Of a DNA stretch of 64,000 bases, positions 35,280 through 45,212 are shown piece after piece (position 1 is the stretch's first letter; each line of letters opens with the position of its first letter). The translations under genes and the position numbers were made by a program. The notes under the pieces were generated by a model, which saw nothing but the letters and a program-made list of their open reading frames with translations, ran no database searches and was not told where the DNA came from. This DNA is from Brachionus manjavacas. Taxonomy: Eukaryota; Rotifera; Eurotatoria; Ploima; Brachionidae. The stretch lies in the NCBI GenBank assembly GCA_019054805.1, contig JAHQIY010000022.1, positions 62,001 to 126,000 of the forward strand, given 5' to 3'.

Positions 35280-37055
35280 GTTTTCTGTACCGAGCTAAAG
35301 CTCCTTCAGAATAAGTTAAAAATAAAATAAAAAAAATAAAATAAAAATAAAATTAAAGTTAATAAAATGAGATAAAAAAAAGAATCAAAATAGAGTAAAT
35401 AAGCTAAAAAAATGAAAGTTGAAAAGACATAAATTGGAAAAGATTGTTACATGTGGAACATGTTTAATTAGTTGAAGTTTAAGGAAAAAAGAAGAAGAAG
35501 TAAGGTAGCAATTACACAATGGAGTTGGGTATTCAATATATCTTGATTCGAAACCTTCTTTGTATTCTTTCACCAGTCTTTCAACCAATGGAATAGAATG
35601 ACTAAGTCCTGTCCCAACATATTTCTCACTCAACTCAAAAAGACGATTCGAGACTGTTAGTAATTTTAGTTTATTAAAAGCTTCATGTTGCACGATGTTG
35701 GAGGGAGTATCATATTTTAACTTAAGGATAGATCTTACTGAATTGCTTGTAGTTTTTTGATATTATTTTCTGAAAATGAATTTAAGCAAGGAAAAGAATA
35801 GTCTAAAATCGATCCGACTAAAGATTTATATAAATTTCCTAGTGTGTTTTGATTGAGACCCCATTTTTTGTTTGACAATATCTTAATAATATTTAGCCTT
35901 TTGTTGCAGCGTTCTTTAATTTCGTCTACTAGTGTATTAAAGTTTAACTTAGAATCAAATTTAATACCAAGAAACTTGATTTCTTTTTGGCTCACTATTC
36001 TGTTTCCATAGATTTTTAAGTTTAGATTATCACCCTCTTTTTTGTACCTATAAAAGACTACTGAACACGACTTTTCAACTGATATCTTCATTTTCTATTT
36101 AATAAGCCATTGTTCTAGTTCGTTGGTGTATTTATTAATCTTATTTTCTAGGTTCCCTTTTTTGTTATAAATGAAGAGTGTAACTAGATCATCTGCGAAA
36201 ATCAGAGAGTATTCATTATTTGTTATGTTTCTTTTTGGATGTCATTAATATATATACTAAATAAAAGAGGACTAATAACTGAGCATTTAGGAACACCTGC
36301 AGTTATTTGATATTCGTCGCTCAAGTAGTCATTCACATTCACCCTAAATATTATTGAGTCTAAGAAAGATCTAATCCAGTTAGTCAAGTAATGAGGTGGA
36401 TTCATTTTAATCAATTTAAAAAGTAGACCTTCATGCCAAACCCTTTCAAAGGCTTTAGAAATATCAAAAAAAAGGTCACAAACTCTTTTTTTTCTATTAA
36501 ATGATTCCACAATTTTTTGAATTAAAAAGAAAAGATTATCTGATGTTCGCCGGTGTTTCCTAAATCCAGATAGCTCCTTGATAAGGAGTGAATTTTGTTC
36601 CAAATAAATGTATAATCTTGAAAATACTATGCGATCCAGGAGCTTTCCTAAACAACTCGTAATACAAATTGGTCTATAATTTAAAGGATCTTGTAAAGAA
36701 GAGGCTTTTTTTTGAATCATAGTAATGTTCGATGTTTTCCATTCTTAAGGGACTTTACCTTCTCGAAGAGATAAATCAAAAAGTTCTATAATTTCTATTA
36801 ATGAATTTCTAGGTAAGTTTTTTAACATTAGATTATGAATTTGGTCAGGTCCTGATGCCGCTTATTTTTCAATCTTTTTAAAGACATAACTAATTCATTT
36901 AAGCAAATTGGATCATTAAAATTAGACTGATCTTAATTTCTAAAGAATTCAGAGTTAGAATTAAGTATTTCGAAATCTCTATCAAGATCTATTAAATCAG
37001 AATTAGGACTAAATATTGAAGATAGGAGTTCTCATAATATGCAATTTAAAAACTT
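35280..37055 (-). pseudogene. CR1/jockey-like LINE, stem-loop family, decayed copy
   Basis: Same family as the element at 61245-64000. Minus-strand pieces 36223-36720, 35735-36091 and 35385-35693 cover RT (PLNYRPICITSCLGKLL, FFDISKAFERVW, ITAGVPKCSVISPLLFSIYI) and the C-terminal region (KEIKFLGIKFDSKLNF, PTPLCNCYLTSS). A segment around 36110-36220 (the FADD box) is in another frame. The 3' end has the stem-loop GAGCTAAAGCTC (35292-35303) and an (AAAT)n-type tail near 35260-35285. The 5' part is cut near 37055. Confidence 0.85.
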
Positions 37056-37229
37056 AAATACTTAATTAGGAACAAAAAAAAAACATTTTATTTTTTTTGT
37101 AATTAATGTCAATTACATTTAAATTGATCATTATTTTAATCTATTATTACATAATTGATTGAAAAGAAACTCTTATACAATCAAAAAAACTTAAATTATT
37201 TATTAATTAATCCTATAATGTTCAAATCT

Positions 37230-37356
37230 TCAAATCTTTTTATAATGTTCAAATCTTCAAATCTTCCTATAATGTTCAAATCTTCCTTCCTTTCCTCTTC
37301 TTTCCTCTAAGAAAAAAGAAGGAAAAAGAAGGAAGAGGAAAGGAAGAGGAAAGAAA
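37230..37356. repeat. Short tandem repeats and polypyrimidine/polypurine hairpin
   Basis: TTCAAATCTTC units with CTATAATG spacers are repeated three times, followed by a pyrimidine tract (37282-37309) and a complementary purine tract (37310-37355) that can form a hairpin. It lies between two head-to-head LINE copies. Confidence 0.6.
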
Positions 37357-37376
37357 TCGATGAAGTTAGTTTTAGG

Positions 37377-37800
37377 ATGTACTGTACAAGCAATTCAGAA
37401 TACAGCAGTAAGACAGTCTCGAATCGTCTTTTTGAGTTGAGTGAGAAATATGTTGGGACAGGACTTAGTCATTCTATTCCATTGGTTGAAAGACTGGTGA
37501 AAGAATACAAAGAAGGTTTCGAATCAAGATATATCGAATACCCGACTCCATTGTGTAATTGCTACCTTACAATTTCCTCTTTTTTTCTTGAAACCTAAAC
37601 TATGTAAACCTGAATGACCTTAAATTCTCATTATCATATTTCTATTTTTTATTCCAGGTTAATAACTCTAACAAACTTTATTCATATGTTCATTTTAATT
37701 TTTATTTTTTGATTTTATTTTACTTAACTTTTTTAATTTTTATTTTTTATTTTTATTCTGAAGGAGCTTTAGCTCGTTACAGTTAACAAATAAAATAATA
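37377..37800 (+). pseudogene. LINE 3' end, stem-loop family, plus strand
   Basis: The frame 37377-37598 gives the last 60 codons of the family protein (VSNRLFELSEKYVGTGLSHS, PTPLCNCYLTISS). It is followed by the 3' UTR with stem-loop GGAGCTTTAGCTC (37763-37775) and an AATAAAATAATAA tail. It is head-to-head with the copy at 35280-37055. Confidence 0.85.
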
Positions 37801-37879
37801 ATAATCTCTAGTTCGATAAAGTAAATCAAATAAATAAATGAATTTCTAAAATAACTCGGGAATTTAAAAAAAAAGGCCT

Positions 37880-38060
37880 GTAATTGAAGAAATTCTTAGT
37901 AACATATCTCAAGATGAGTCCTTTGAAGCTAATACTAAAGGAAAAACTAGACGAAAAGGTAAAAGTTATTTTCCTTTCTGTAGTTTTCGCTTCTTGGATA
38001 AAGCTAAAAGATGTCTCGATAGAGAATTTGATTTTTTTTCCTTAATAAATATATTCTGTT
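37880..38060 (+). pseudogene. Zinc-finger N-terminus of an unclassified transposon
   Basis: Plus-strand reading gives IEEILSNISQDESFEANTKG then KTRRKGKSYFPFCSFRFLDK. The same order (IEEIPNNLSQDESIE, KTRGKGK, LPPFCGFCNLESAQGYL) is found, split by a LINE insertion, in the element at 52115-55191. It is therefore a second copy of that family. Inverted ends were not found here. Confidence 0.5.
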
Positions 38061-38339
38061 TTTATTTTTTATTTTTTTTGTTCTATTTAGATAATTAGTA
38101 CTATATATTTCAAAAAAAAGAAGTGAATAAAAAATTTTGTTCCAAATTCAGTATTTTAGTTTTTTTTTTGCATAAAACAAACCCAGGTAATAATAATATG
38201 CCTAAATAACTTAATCAATCTTTGAAATTTTTAATAATCAGATTCAAATTAATGCGAGATTAAATTTTTCGAAATAAAAAAATTTTCAAAAATAGCAAGT
38301 GTCAATAGAGCCACCCATAGAAAATTATATTTTCCGATT

Positions 38340-39540
38340 ATTAGGTTGTCCCTAAAAAGCGGAAAACGGAATTTCCGTGACCATTTTCCGTCAATTTTTT
38401 TCAAAAAATTTCCGCAATCAAGATACTAAAAAGCGGAAATTTGAAAAAATCACGGAAAAAAAAAATAAAAAAACAGAATTTATTGACCGAAAAATTTTTA
38501 TTAAAATTATTTTTAAATAAATAAACGAATTAAAATGTTAGATAAAGTTTCAAGCACAAATTTATTATAAATTTTATCAGTTTGCATCACAATTTAGCCC
38601 GTATCTATGACAATACCTATTTTTTCCTTTGCCTGTTCTATAAAAAATTGTTAACCTTAGCCCACTCGAAATGATACCAAAATAGACAAAGGCTACATTC
38701 GATTGAATTTTCCAATGAAACTAGCGTACAAACTGGACAATGACTGTTCTTAATTTTTCTATCAATTAAAGACTGAATTCTCTTCCGAGTACTATAGTTG
38801 AAATAGATTTTCAACAAATTCATATCAAACGGATTTAGAAAAATATCACTTAAAACACTGAAATCACTTATTATCATATTTGATTTTACCAATTCTTTCT
38901 TTTCCAATTTTTTTTCCAAAAATCTCTTAAAACTAATTCGATTGAATAACCTGAAATGTCTAATTCTTTTAGATTTTTTATTTTTATGACAACTGTTTAA
39001 GACTTTTTCCACTGAAATACTGAGACAATTACTTGGGACTTGTTCTATTGAGTTAATAGCATGTCCTTTTTTTTCTACCAGTTGAACCTGAATTCTTACT
39101 TTTAGTCAATTGAGCAATGTTTGGCATTTTATAACTATTAGTGATATCAATACAATTAACAGACTGTACCGCCAAAATATGACAGAAATTTTGCTTATCC
39201 AAGCATGAACAAGAAGGCTTTGGTATTGGTGGAAATTCAATGGAATACACAATACATCATTTTTAGTTATTTACTTATTATTGATATTTTTAAGCGCGTT
39301 CATTTTAATTTGTTTAGTTGACTTTTTTTTCAAAATTTCAAAATTTTAAATTTGCTTTGTAAATTTTTAGTTTTATTTAATTGTAAAATGAACAAAAATA
39401 AATAAGCATTTTTTCCCAAAAATATCATTAGAAAAAATTCCGTCCGTTTTTTAAACTTTTTTCGGTAATTTTTTCAAAAGTCACAAAAAAACCGAATTTC
39501 TGCTTTTCAGTATCTTGATTAAATTTTCTTTTAATTTCAA
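38340..39540 (-). mobile_element. MULE-like element with SWIM and Cys/His finger relic
   Basis: Inverted ends: ATCAAGATACTAAAAAGCGG (from 38417) against CTGCTTTTCAGTATCTTGAT (to 39519), with further CGGAAATTT/AATTTC pairs inside. The minus-strand interior has a 65-codon frame (39053-39250) with CSCLDKQNFCHILAV, a SWIM-type CxC...CxH motif of MULE transposases, and a 124-codon frame (38638-39012) ending in HCPVCTLVSLE...CSLCLFWYH, a C2-C2/H finger. The DDE core is absent, so it is an internally deleted element. Extra CGGAAAACGGAATTTCCG palindromes extend left to 38350. Confidence 0.6.
39291..39536. repeat. MULE-like right end, copy 1 of a 245-bp direct repeat
   Basis: TTTTAAGCGCGTTCATTT through AGTATCTTGATTAAATTTTC is repeated almost exactly at 39838-40080. 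Confidence 0.85.
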
Positions 39541-39837
39541 GGTTAATCAACAGGCTAGTGCCCATGCCTCATGAGACCGATTAACACTTCATTTATTTAA
39601 TTGATTATTAAACAAATATATATATATATTAAAAGTTTAAAAAATAAAAATATTTATAAAAATTAAAAAGAGATATTGATTTGATAGTCATTTGAAAAAA
39701 TTTAACAACAAGCTATTTAAGTTAAATAATTCAAATTTAGAAACAAAATCTGTGTAAATTAAATTTATGTTATTGAAAATTGTAAGCTTAAATGTTGAAA
39801 ACTTCAACATTGATCTCTTGATCAAAAATTATAGATT

Positions 39838-40080
39838 TTTAAGCGCGTTCATTTAAATTTGTTTAGTTGACTTTTTTTTCAAAATTTCAAAATTTTAAAT
39901 TTGCTTTGTAAATTTTTAGTTTTATTTAATTGTAAAACGAACAAAAATAAATAAGCATTTTTCCCAAAAATATCATTAGAAAAAATTCCGTCCGTTTTTT
40001 AAACTTTTTTCGGTAATTTTTTCAAAAGTCACTAAAAAACCGAATTTCTGCTTTTTAGTATCTTGATTAAATTTTCTTTT
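39838..40080. repeat. MULE-like right end, copy 2 (solo end)
   Basis: Same 245-bp sequence as 39291-39536 with only a few differences. No transposase relic precedes it, so it is a solo end or the product of a local duplication. Confidence 0.85.
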
Positions 40081-40265
40081 ACTATCTGTCTTTTCTTCTT
40101 GGTTTTTTTTTTTTCTATTTTTTTTATTCTCTTTTATTTTTGCTGAAAAAGTCGCAATTAACTAGGCAAAATAAAACTGCTCAACTAATTTTAACAAGAC
40201 AAAATATCTACTCATTTATTTTTAATTAAAAAATCATTAATTATTTTATTACATTTGATTAAATA
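40081..40265. other. Unkempt 3' flank
   Basis: T/A-rich DNA downstream of the Unkempt stop codon. It probably includes the 3' UTR (AATAA-type signals on the minus strand near 40165-40245). Confidence 0.4.
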
Positions 40266-41861
40266 TTAGGACTTTAGTTTGTTCAAAATTTGACATTCTA
40301 AATTATTCTTCTCGGACTCGCAGCGCAAGTACTTGGCCTTCCACTCATTCGCATCAATGGTCAGCTTGTCCACCCACTGCCTGTACTGGCAACACAACAG
40401 CTCCAGTTTGTTGCTCAGCTCAGTCTGCTTGATCAAGTCCTGCTTGAGCTTTTCTTTTTCATAGTCGACCACGGCCAGCTGATTGCTGAAGGCGGCCGCA
40501 ATGCCATTTATACTATTTAAACTATTCAGACTATTCAGACTATTTAGACTATTTAGGCTACTGGACGTATTGGTCAAGCTGGTGAGCAAGTTTAGCTCTT
40601 GGTGGCTGCTCGAATTCACTAAATGCTTGGGGCTGGTGGGAGCGTCGTTTTTTTGGTGGACGGGCGACGACGAGCTGCTCGGCGACGACGAACAACTCGC
40701 CTGCTCGTCCGTTTGACTGGCGCTCGCCTTCCTCTCGGAGCCGATCGGCTTGGTGTACTTGTGGCACTCGTGCTTGTGGCTGTGCAGGGCCTCGCTGATG
40801 GTGACTTCGCTGAGCGAATTGCTGGGCCTGTCGGCGCCGGCCAACACGCTGCCCATGAAGTTCTCGAGCGTGTACTCGCTGCTGGACGAGTCGGACGCGG
40901 TCGAGTGGGCCCGCTGGGTCTTGAGCTCGTGCTCGACGTGGGCAAAGGCGCAGAAGGGCCCGCGCGGGCAATAGCCCGTCGAGATCATGTCGTTGCACTT
41001 GGACGACTTGTAGATTTCGGGATGAAACTGCTGCTCGGTGCGCGAGTGGCAGTACTTGCACAGATCGGCGTTTTCGCACACGCTCGGCTCGAGCCAGTCG
41101 TCGCCCTGCTTCACGTTGGGACACGGCGTCGACCGGTACTTGAACACGACCGGGTTGCGGCGCTTGTCGCGCGAATTGTGGTACTGGGGACACGCGAAGC
41201 CCTGGCGGCACAGCCGCGCCGGCCGCCTGCACTGCTCGGTCTTGTAGTTGACGAGCACGTAGTTTGTGTCGTTCCACTTGGGGTCTTCGTTGAGCTGTTT
41301 GTCTTTTTGGAGTGTGTGCTCGAGGCTGAGCACTTTTTGGTTGGGGCTGTGGTCGGGCTCGTGGTCCGAGGGGCTTTTGGGCTCGTGGAGCAGCTGCAGC
41401 TCGCCGAGGTCGTAGACGGGCGGCCTGATGTCGCTGGAGCCGTGGGCGAACGCGCAATGCGCCCCGTTCTTGCCGCAGTTGCCCTTGCAGTCCGTGTCGT
41501 GGATGCAGCTGGCTGTTTTGTAGTACCTCAGGTGGTAGCGTTTTTCGGTGTCGCCGGCGTTCCGGTGCACGAACGCGCACTCGTCCCCGTTCGCACACAC
41601 GCCCGTCTGCTCGTCGTACTTGTCGCAGTACACGTCCGGGTTGTAGTTGAAGGCGCCGTCGCGTTTACGGATCGGCCGGCGCCGCCGCTGGTTCTTGAAG
41701 TGCCAGTAGAAGCAAGTGTACGGTCTGTGCTGGGTGCATTTGTGCTGCAAGAACAGCGAGCATTGCTCGACGCGGAACCCTTTCAGGTAGGTGTAGTGCG
41801 ACGGCTTTTCTGTTACTTGGCCTTGAGAATTGTTGGCCGACACATCGTTTGACTCGGGCAT
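40266..41861 (-). CDS. unk: Unkempt CCCH zinc-finger RNA-binding protein
   Basis: A single uninterrupted frame of 531 residues. Unkempt binds UAG/U-rich sites in mRNAs, represses translation and controls early neuronal shape. The N-terminal HYTYLKGFRVEQCSLFLQHK opening and six CCCH fingers match the family: they end at TCFYWH (about 50), CAFVH (about 99), CAFAH (about 138), CPQYH (about 228), CKYCH (about 272) and CAFAH (about 309). The conserved start FRVEQC and linker DPKWNDTNYVLVNYKTEQC are present. A Ser-rich linker includes an SLN tripeptide run coded by a 9-bp repeat (40515-40560). A coiled coil (about 463-528) ends the protein; the RING domain of vertebrate Unkempt is missing and no donor site was seen near the stop. 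The region 40620-41860 is very GC-rich and intronless, unlike every other gene here. Start chosen at the first ATG, preceded by a GA-repeat leader. Confidence 0.92.
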   Translation of the reverse strand: MPESNDVSANNSQGQVTEKPSHYTYLKGFRVEQCSLFLQHKCTQHRPYTCFYWHFKNQRRRRPIRKRDGAFNYNPDVYCDKYDEQTGVCANGDECAFVHRNAGDTEKRYHLRYYKTASCIHDTDCKGNCGKNGAHCAFAHGSSDIRPPVYDLGELQLLHEPKSPSDHEPDHSPNQKVLSLEHTLQKDKQLNEDPKWNDTNYVLVNYKTEQCRRPARLCRQGFACPQYHNSRDKRRNPVVFKYRSTPCPNVKQGDDWLEPSVCENADLCKYCHSRTEQQFHPEIYKSSKCNDMISTGYCPRGPFCAFAHVEHELKTQRAHSTASDSSSSEYTLENFMGSVLAGADRPSNSLSEVTISEALHSHKHECHKYTKPIGSERKASASQTDEQASCSSSPSSSSSPVHQKNDAPTSPKHLVNSSSHQELNLLTSLTNTSSSLNSLNSLNSLNSLNSINGIAAAFSNQLAVVDYEKEKLKQDLIKQTELSNKLELLCCQYRQWVDKLTIDANEWKAKYLRCESEKNNLECQILNKLKS

Positions 41862-41919
41862 CGTTCAACTAGAAAGGGAGAAAAGTTCTACTACAGGCTT
41901 AGTGCGCACTCTCGCTCGT

Positions 41920-42001
41920 TCACTCACGAACAAAGAGAGAGACAGAGAGAGAGAGAGATGAAGAGAAAGGAAGACAGATGAAGAGAGAGAGAGAGAGAGG
42001 A
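41920..42001. repeat. GA microsatellite in the Unkempt 5' region
   Basis: GAGAGACAGAGAGAGAGAGA and similar runs, with interruptions, lie 60-140 bases upstream of the Unkempt ATG. They read as (CT)n in the transcript or promoter direction. CT/GA tracts at this position are often promoter or leader elements in invertebrates (inference). Confidence 0.8.
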
Positions 42002-42578
42002 ACTTTGAAGATAAGGCTAAAACTCGTATTTATTAGAATAAATTACGAATGGAGTTTTTAATGTGAAATTCTTTTTCGAATGAAAAATGTTAATCGGCCA
42101 AAATGTTTGAATTTTTTTGGCGGATGGCGACACACAATTTGTCTTGTGAGCAAAGATTGAAATTGTTGTTGTGCTTGTTGTGATTGTTGTCGGCGATCAA
42201 ATTCTGTGCCGTTCCTGTTCTTGCGTCTAAATTTGTTTTTTTTTTTTTTTTTTTTGTAGCTTGATTGCAGTTTTAAATTTAGCTCCGGGTCACTAGAAAT
42301 CTAGAATTCCGACTATTTGAATACACCCGTGGTTTGTGTGTGATATGTGATGCCAAAAATAATCCAATGCTTGCAATTGCCATCCTTTTTTCTATTATTA
42401 GAAATAGAATCTTCGCTATTTTTTTTCTTTTTGTTTTTTTTTTTTTCTCTTTATTTCAAAGCGTCATATCAAGTTGAGCTTTTGCAAATTTAGACATTTA
42501 TTTATTCGACATAAAAATTAGACCTAAAATCACATTTTTTTCAATTTTATATCAACTTTACTTTTGCTTTGTTTTTTT
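42002..42578. other. Upstream region of Unkempt
   Basis: Probable 5' UTR, intron or promoter DNA, with a T(20) run at 42236-42256. 42100-42240 is GC-richer and contains TTGTTGT repeats. No coding exon was recognised. Confidence 0.35.
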
Positions 42579-42984
42579 TCTAAATTAGGTAATTTTTTAA
42601 TATTAATTTTTTTAAAAATAGTTTGCTTAGATTAATTTATGAAAATTTGTTTAAAGAAAATTTAAGAAATAAACTCTATGACAAATTAGATTTTCATCAT
42701 CAATTTTTAAAAGTCTAGTTTTTACTATTTTACTGTAGTCAAGTTGCGACTCGATACTAACTCAATTATCATCTTTAAAAATATTATTGAACTAAGAATT
42801 GAATTATTTAACTTTTGTAAAAAAAATTACTTCACCTTTAATCCTTCAATGACTTGAATATGTCATTGAAAGTTTATTTCTTAAATTTTCTTTAAACAAT
42901 TTTTCATAAATTAATCTAAACAAACTATTTTAAATAAAATTCTTAAACAAATAAAATTAATATTAAAAAATTACCTAATTTAGA
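42579..42984. mobile_element. Foldback element with about 100-bp inverted arms
   Basis: Left arm 42579-42675 (TCTAAATTAGGTAATTTTTT ... AAATTTAAGAAATAAACT) is mirrored by 42871-42984 (AGTTTATTTCTTAAATTT ... ACCTAATTTAGA), with a 195-bp spacer lacking coding capacity. The right arm has a short insertion. A 20-bp block GACTTGAATATGTCATTGAA at 42851 recurs at 43053. Confidence 0.8.
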
Positions 42985-43134
42985 ATATAAGATAAATTAT
43001 GAATGTTATTTTTGATGCCTATAAATTTTTTTTTGGCTACGTGTGAATTTAGACTTGAATATGTCATTGAAGGATTAATTGATGATAAAAACATTTTGCT
43101 CTCCATTTATAAAACACCCCCACATCCTATTACA

Positions 43135-43290
43135 TGATGTAATCGCTACCTTACTATTCCCTCTTTTTTTTCCTGAAACTTGAACTATGTAAACATTTTA
43201 TTAACTTTAATTTGATTTTTATTTTTTTTTATATTTATTCTGAAGGAGCTCTAGCTCGGTACAGAAAACAAATGAATAAATAAATAAGCT
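43135..43290 (+). repeat. LINE 3' end, stem-loop family
   Basis: Plus-strand 3' UTR with TAATCGCTACCTTACTATTC (end of coding), stem-loop GGAGCTCTAGCTC (43245-43257) and tail AAATGAATAAATAAATAA. Only the last 150 bp remain. Confidence 0.8.
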
Positions 43291-43484
43291 CAAAAACTCA
43301 ATTTAAAATATCTTGACTTAAAATGACTGAATACACAATTGCCATGACTTTTAACCAATTTAAAAAACTGACCGAAACTCTAGCTGTAGACAAATCAAAC
43401 AAAGATAAATTCCATTCAAACTATCGATAACATCAACATACAGAAAGAGTTAGACACCTTTAACTGTGGTGTCTTTTTTTTTGG

Positions 43485-44350
43485 TTTTTTCTTGCCGAGC
43501 TAAAGCTCCTTCAGATTAAAAAAAAAAAAAATTAAGACAAAATAAAATAAAATTGTAAAGAAAAAATATAAGAAAAATTAAAAAAATTTGTTTAAATTTA
43601 GAATGAATTGAAAATGATGAATTAATATTATTATTAGAATTTTCTTCTTTTTATTCAATTTACATAATCTTTTGTATCTTTTTCTACTTTGTACATGGGA
43701 CTAAATTAAAGGAATTAATATTCCAATTTTATTCAATTTTTTTCTTATTTTTTTTACTTTATTTTATATTTTTCTAAATTTAATTTCATCGCCAATATTG
43801 GCGTTTATTTTTTTGAAATAATAATAATAATAATAAGAAAAATTAATATAAAAATAAGTTAAAATATAATAAAAAAACAATTAAAAATTGATAATTTGTC
43901 ATGCTTATCATTGATTACTGAAAAGTCTAACTCATTGATTATTCTTTCCAACAACCGTTTTCATTTTTTCCAACGCAGTCTATTTGCTTTGTTCTAGCGT
44001 TTAGGTCACCGCCTAATACGTAGTTTCTACATTTTATAATACCTTTTTTAAAAAGCTCAAAGTTCAGAGACGTGTTGGGTGGATTATAAAGACTAAATAC
44101 AACTAATTCATTATTCTTTGCTAAATTCAGTTTAATACTAAGCAGTTCGGAATTGAATTCCTCATAAGAAAAATCTTGTTTAAATTCAATTCCTTCTTTA
44201 ATCAAAATAGCTACTCCTCCTCCATACTTGTTACGTGGTTTTGTTACGAACTGATAATTTTGAAAATCAAGGTAAATATTTGCCTCACTCAAATATATTT
44301 TAAATTCATTGAGCAAAACAATGTCGGGATATTTTTGAGCTAAATATTAA
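43485..44350 (-). pseudogene. LINE, internally deleted, stem-loop family
   Basis: The minus-strand 3' end with stem-loop (GAGCTAAAGCTC, 43498-43509) lies left of an endonuclease fragment (43939-44316) reading NKYGGGVAILIKEGIEF, VVFSLYNPPN, LGGDLNARTKQIDCVG. This matches the endonuclease of the copy at 63658-63945 but the RT is missing, so either a large deletion or two separate fragments lie here. A different LINE end (43790) interrupts it. Confidence 0.7.
43785..43845 (+). repeat. LINE/SINE 3' end: CGCC stem-loop and (AAT)n tail
   Basis: CGCCAATATTGGCG (43790-43803, perfect palindrome) followed by GAAATAATAATAATAATAAT. The same layout is seen at 59187-59240. Confidence 0.6.
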
Positions 44351-45053
44351 TTTAATTTTTATTTGATTTTATTTTTTAAAATCCAAAATTTTACAAAACA
44401 GGAAAATTACCATTTTTTAAATAATTTACCATGGATCCTTTTGTCAAATCACTACTGTAAAATATGCAAAAAAAATTGAAAACAAATTTAAATAAAATAA
44501 AAAAATTAAAAAATAAGCGTAACTAATGAAAAGATAATTAAAAACGACAAGTTGAAATAGCTAGAAATTTCGAAGTCAAAAATACTTAAAATAAATTATT
44601 CGAATTGGAAAATGATTGTGGAAAAGTTGATTTCATTTAGAAAAAAGGATTTTATTGTTTACATGAGAACATGTTAATCAAAGGCTGTGATAGTCAAAGA
44701 TAGACATATTGATTAATAAGTCGACAAAATTTCAAGCTCCTGTCATGTTCTTATGATATTTTTTTTTATTTGAATTTTGTGCAAAGAATTATCATTCACC
44801 TTTTATAATTTATTCTTATTTAATTTTTTTTGCTCTAAAATTTAGTATTAGTAAATTACCTGTTTTAAGCTAAACTTTAGGGTACAAAAGTCTGGTTGGT
44901 CTTGAAAATACTTATTCAGTAAATATTTTCAAAGACCAAAAAGACTTTAATTTATTAAATCAAAGATTAAATTTTACCGAAAATGGGTACTACTTTTATT
45001 CGGATTTTTAATTAGTTTCCATTTGATCAGTTCATGTTGCAAGCAGAGTTTTT
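44351..45053. other. Intergenic AT-rich DNA
   Basis: An inverted pair TTGGTCTTGAAAATA/TATTTTCAAAGACCAA around 44896-44938 is the only structure seen. Confidence 0.4.
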
Positions 45054-45212
45054 CAAAAATCTTGACTTAAAAATTTTGATTATCAATCTTGTATATAATT
45101 TTCAAAATTTATGATTATTTTTCAGTCTTTTTTAATTTCAAAAATTCAAGTCAAATGACTTGACTTAAAAAAGATTTAAAAATGGCTCTTTTTTGACTTT
45201 TGTACAAGTCTG
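45054..45212. mobile_element. Short hAT-type MITE
   Basis: Ends CAGAGTTTTTCAAAAATCTT and GACTTTTGTACAAGTCTG are related to the hAT termini described at 21236. The flanking octamers GTTGCAAG and ATTTCAAG agree at only six of eight positions, so duplication is possible but not proven. Confidence 0.5.

Noticed and set aside
40623-41852. A 409-codon open frame on + opposite Unkempt, and others of 346 and 108 codons
   Set aside because: They are antisense or out-of-frame shadows created by the GC-rich codon use of Unkempt. They are Arg/Val/Ala-rich with no domain, whereas the -1 strand frame has all six CCCH fingers.
43455-43473. TGTGGTGTCTT, resembling the LTR start at 449
   Set aside because: It is half of a local hairpin GACACC...GGTGTC; no LTR sequence follows.
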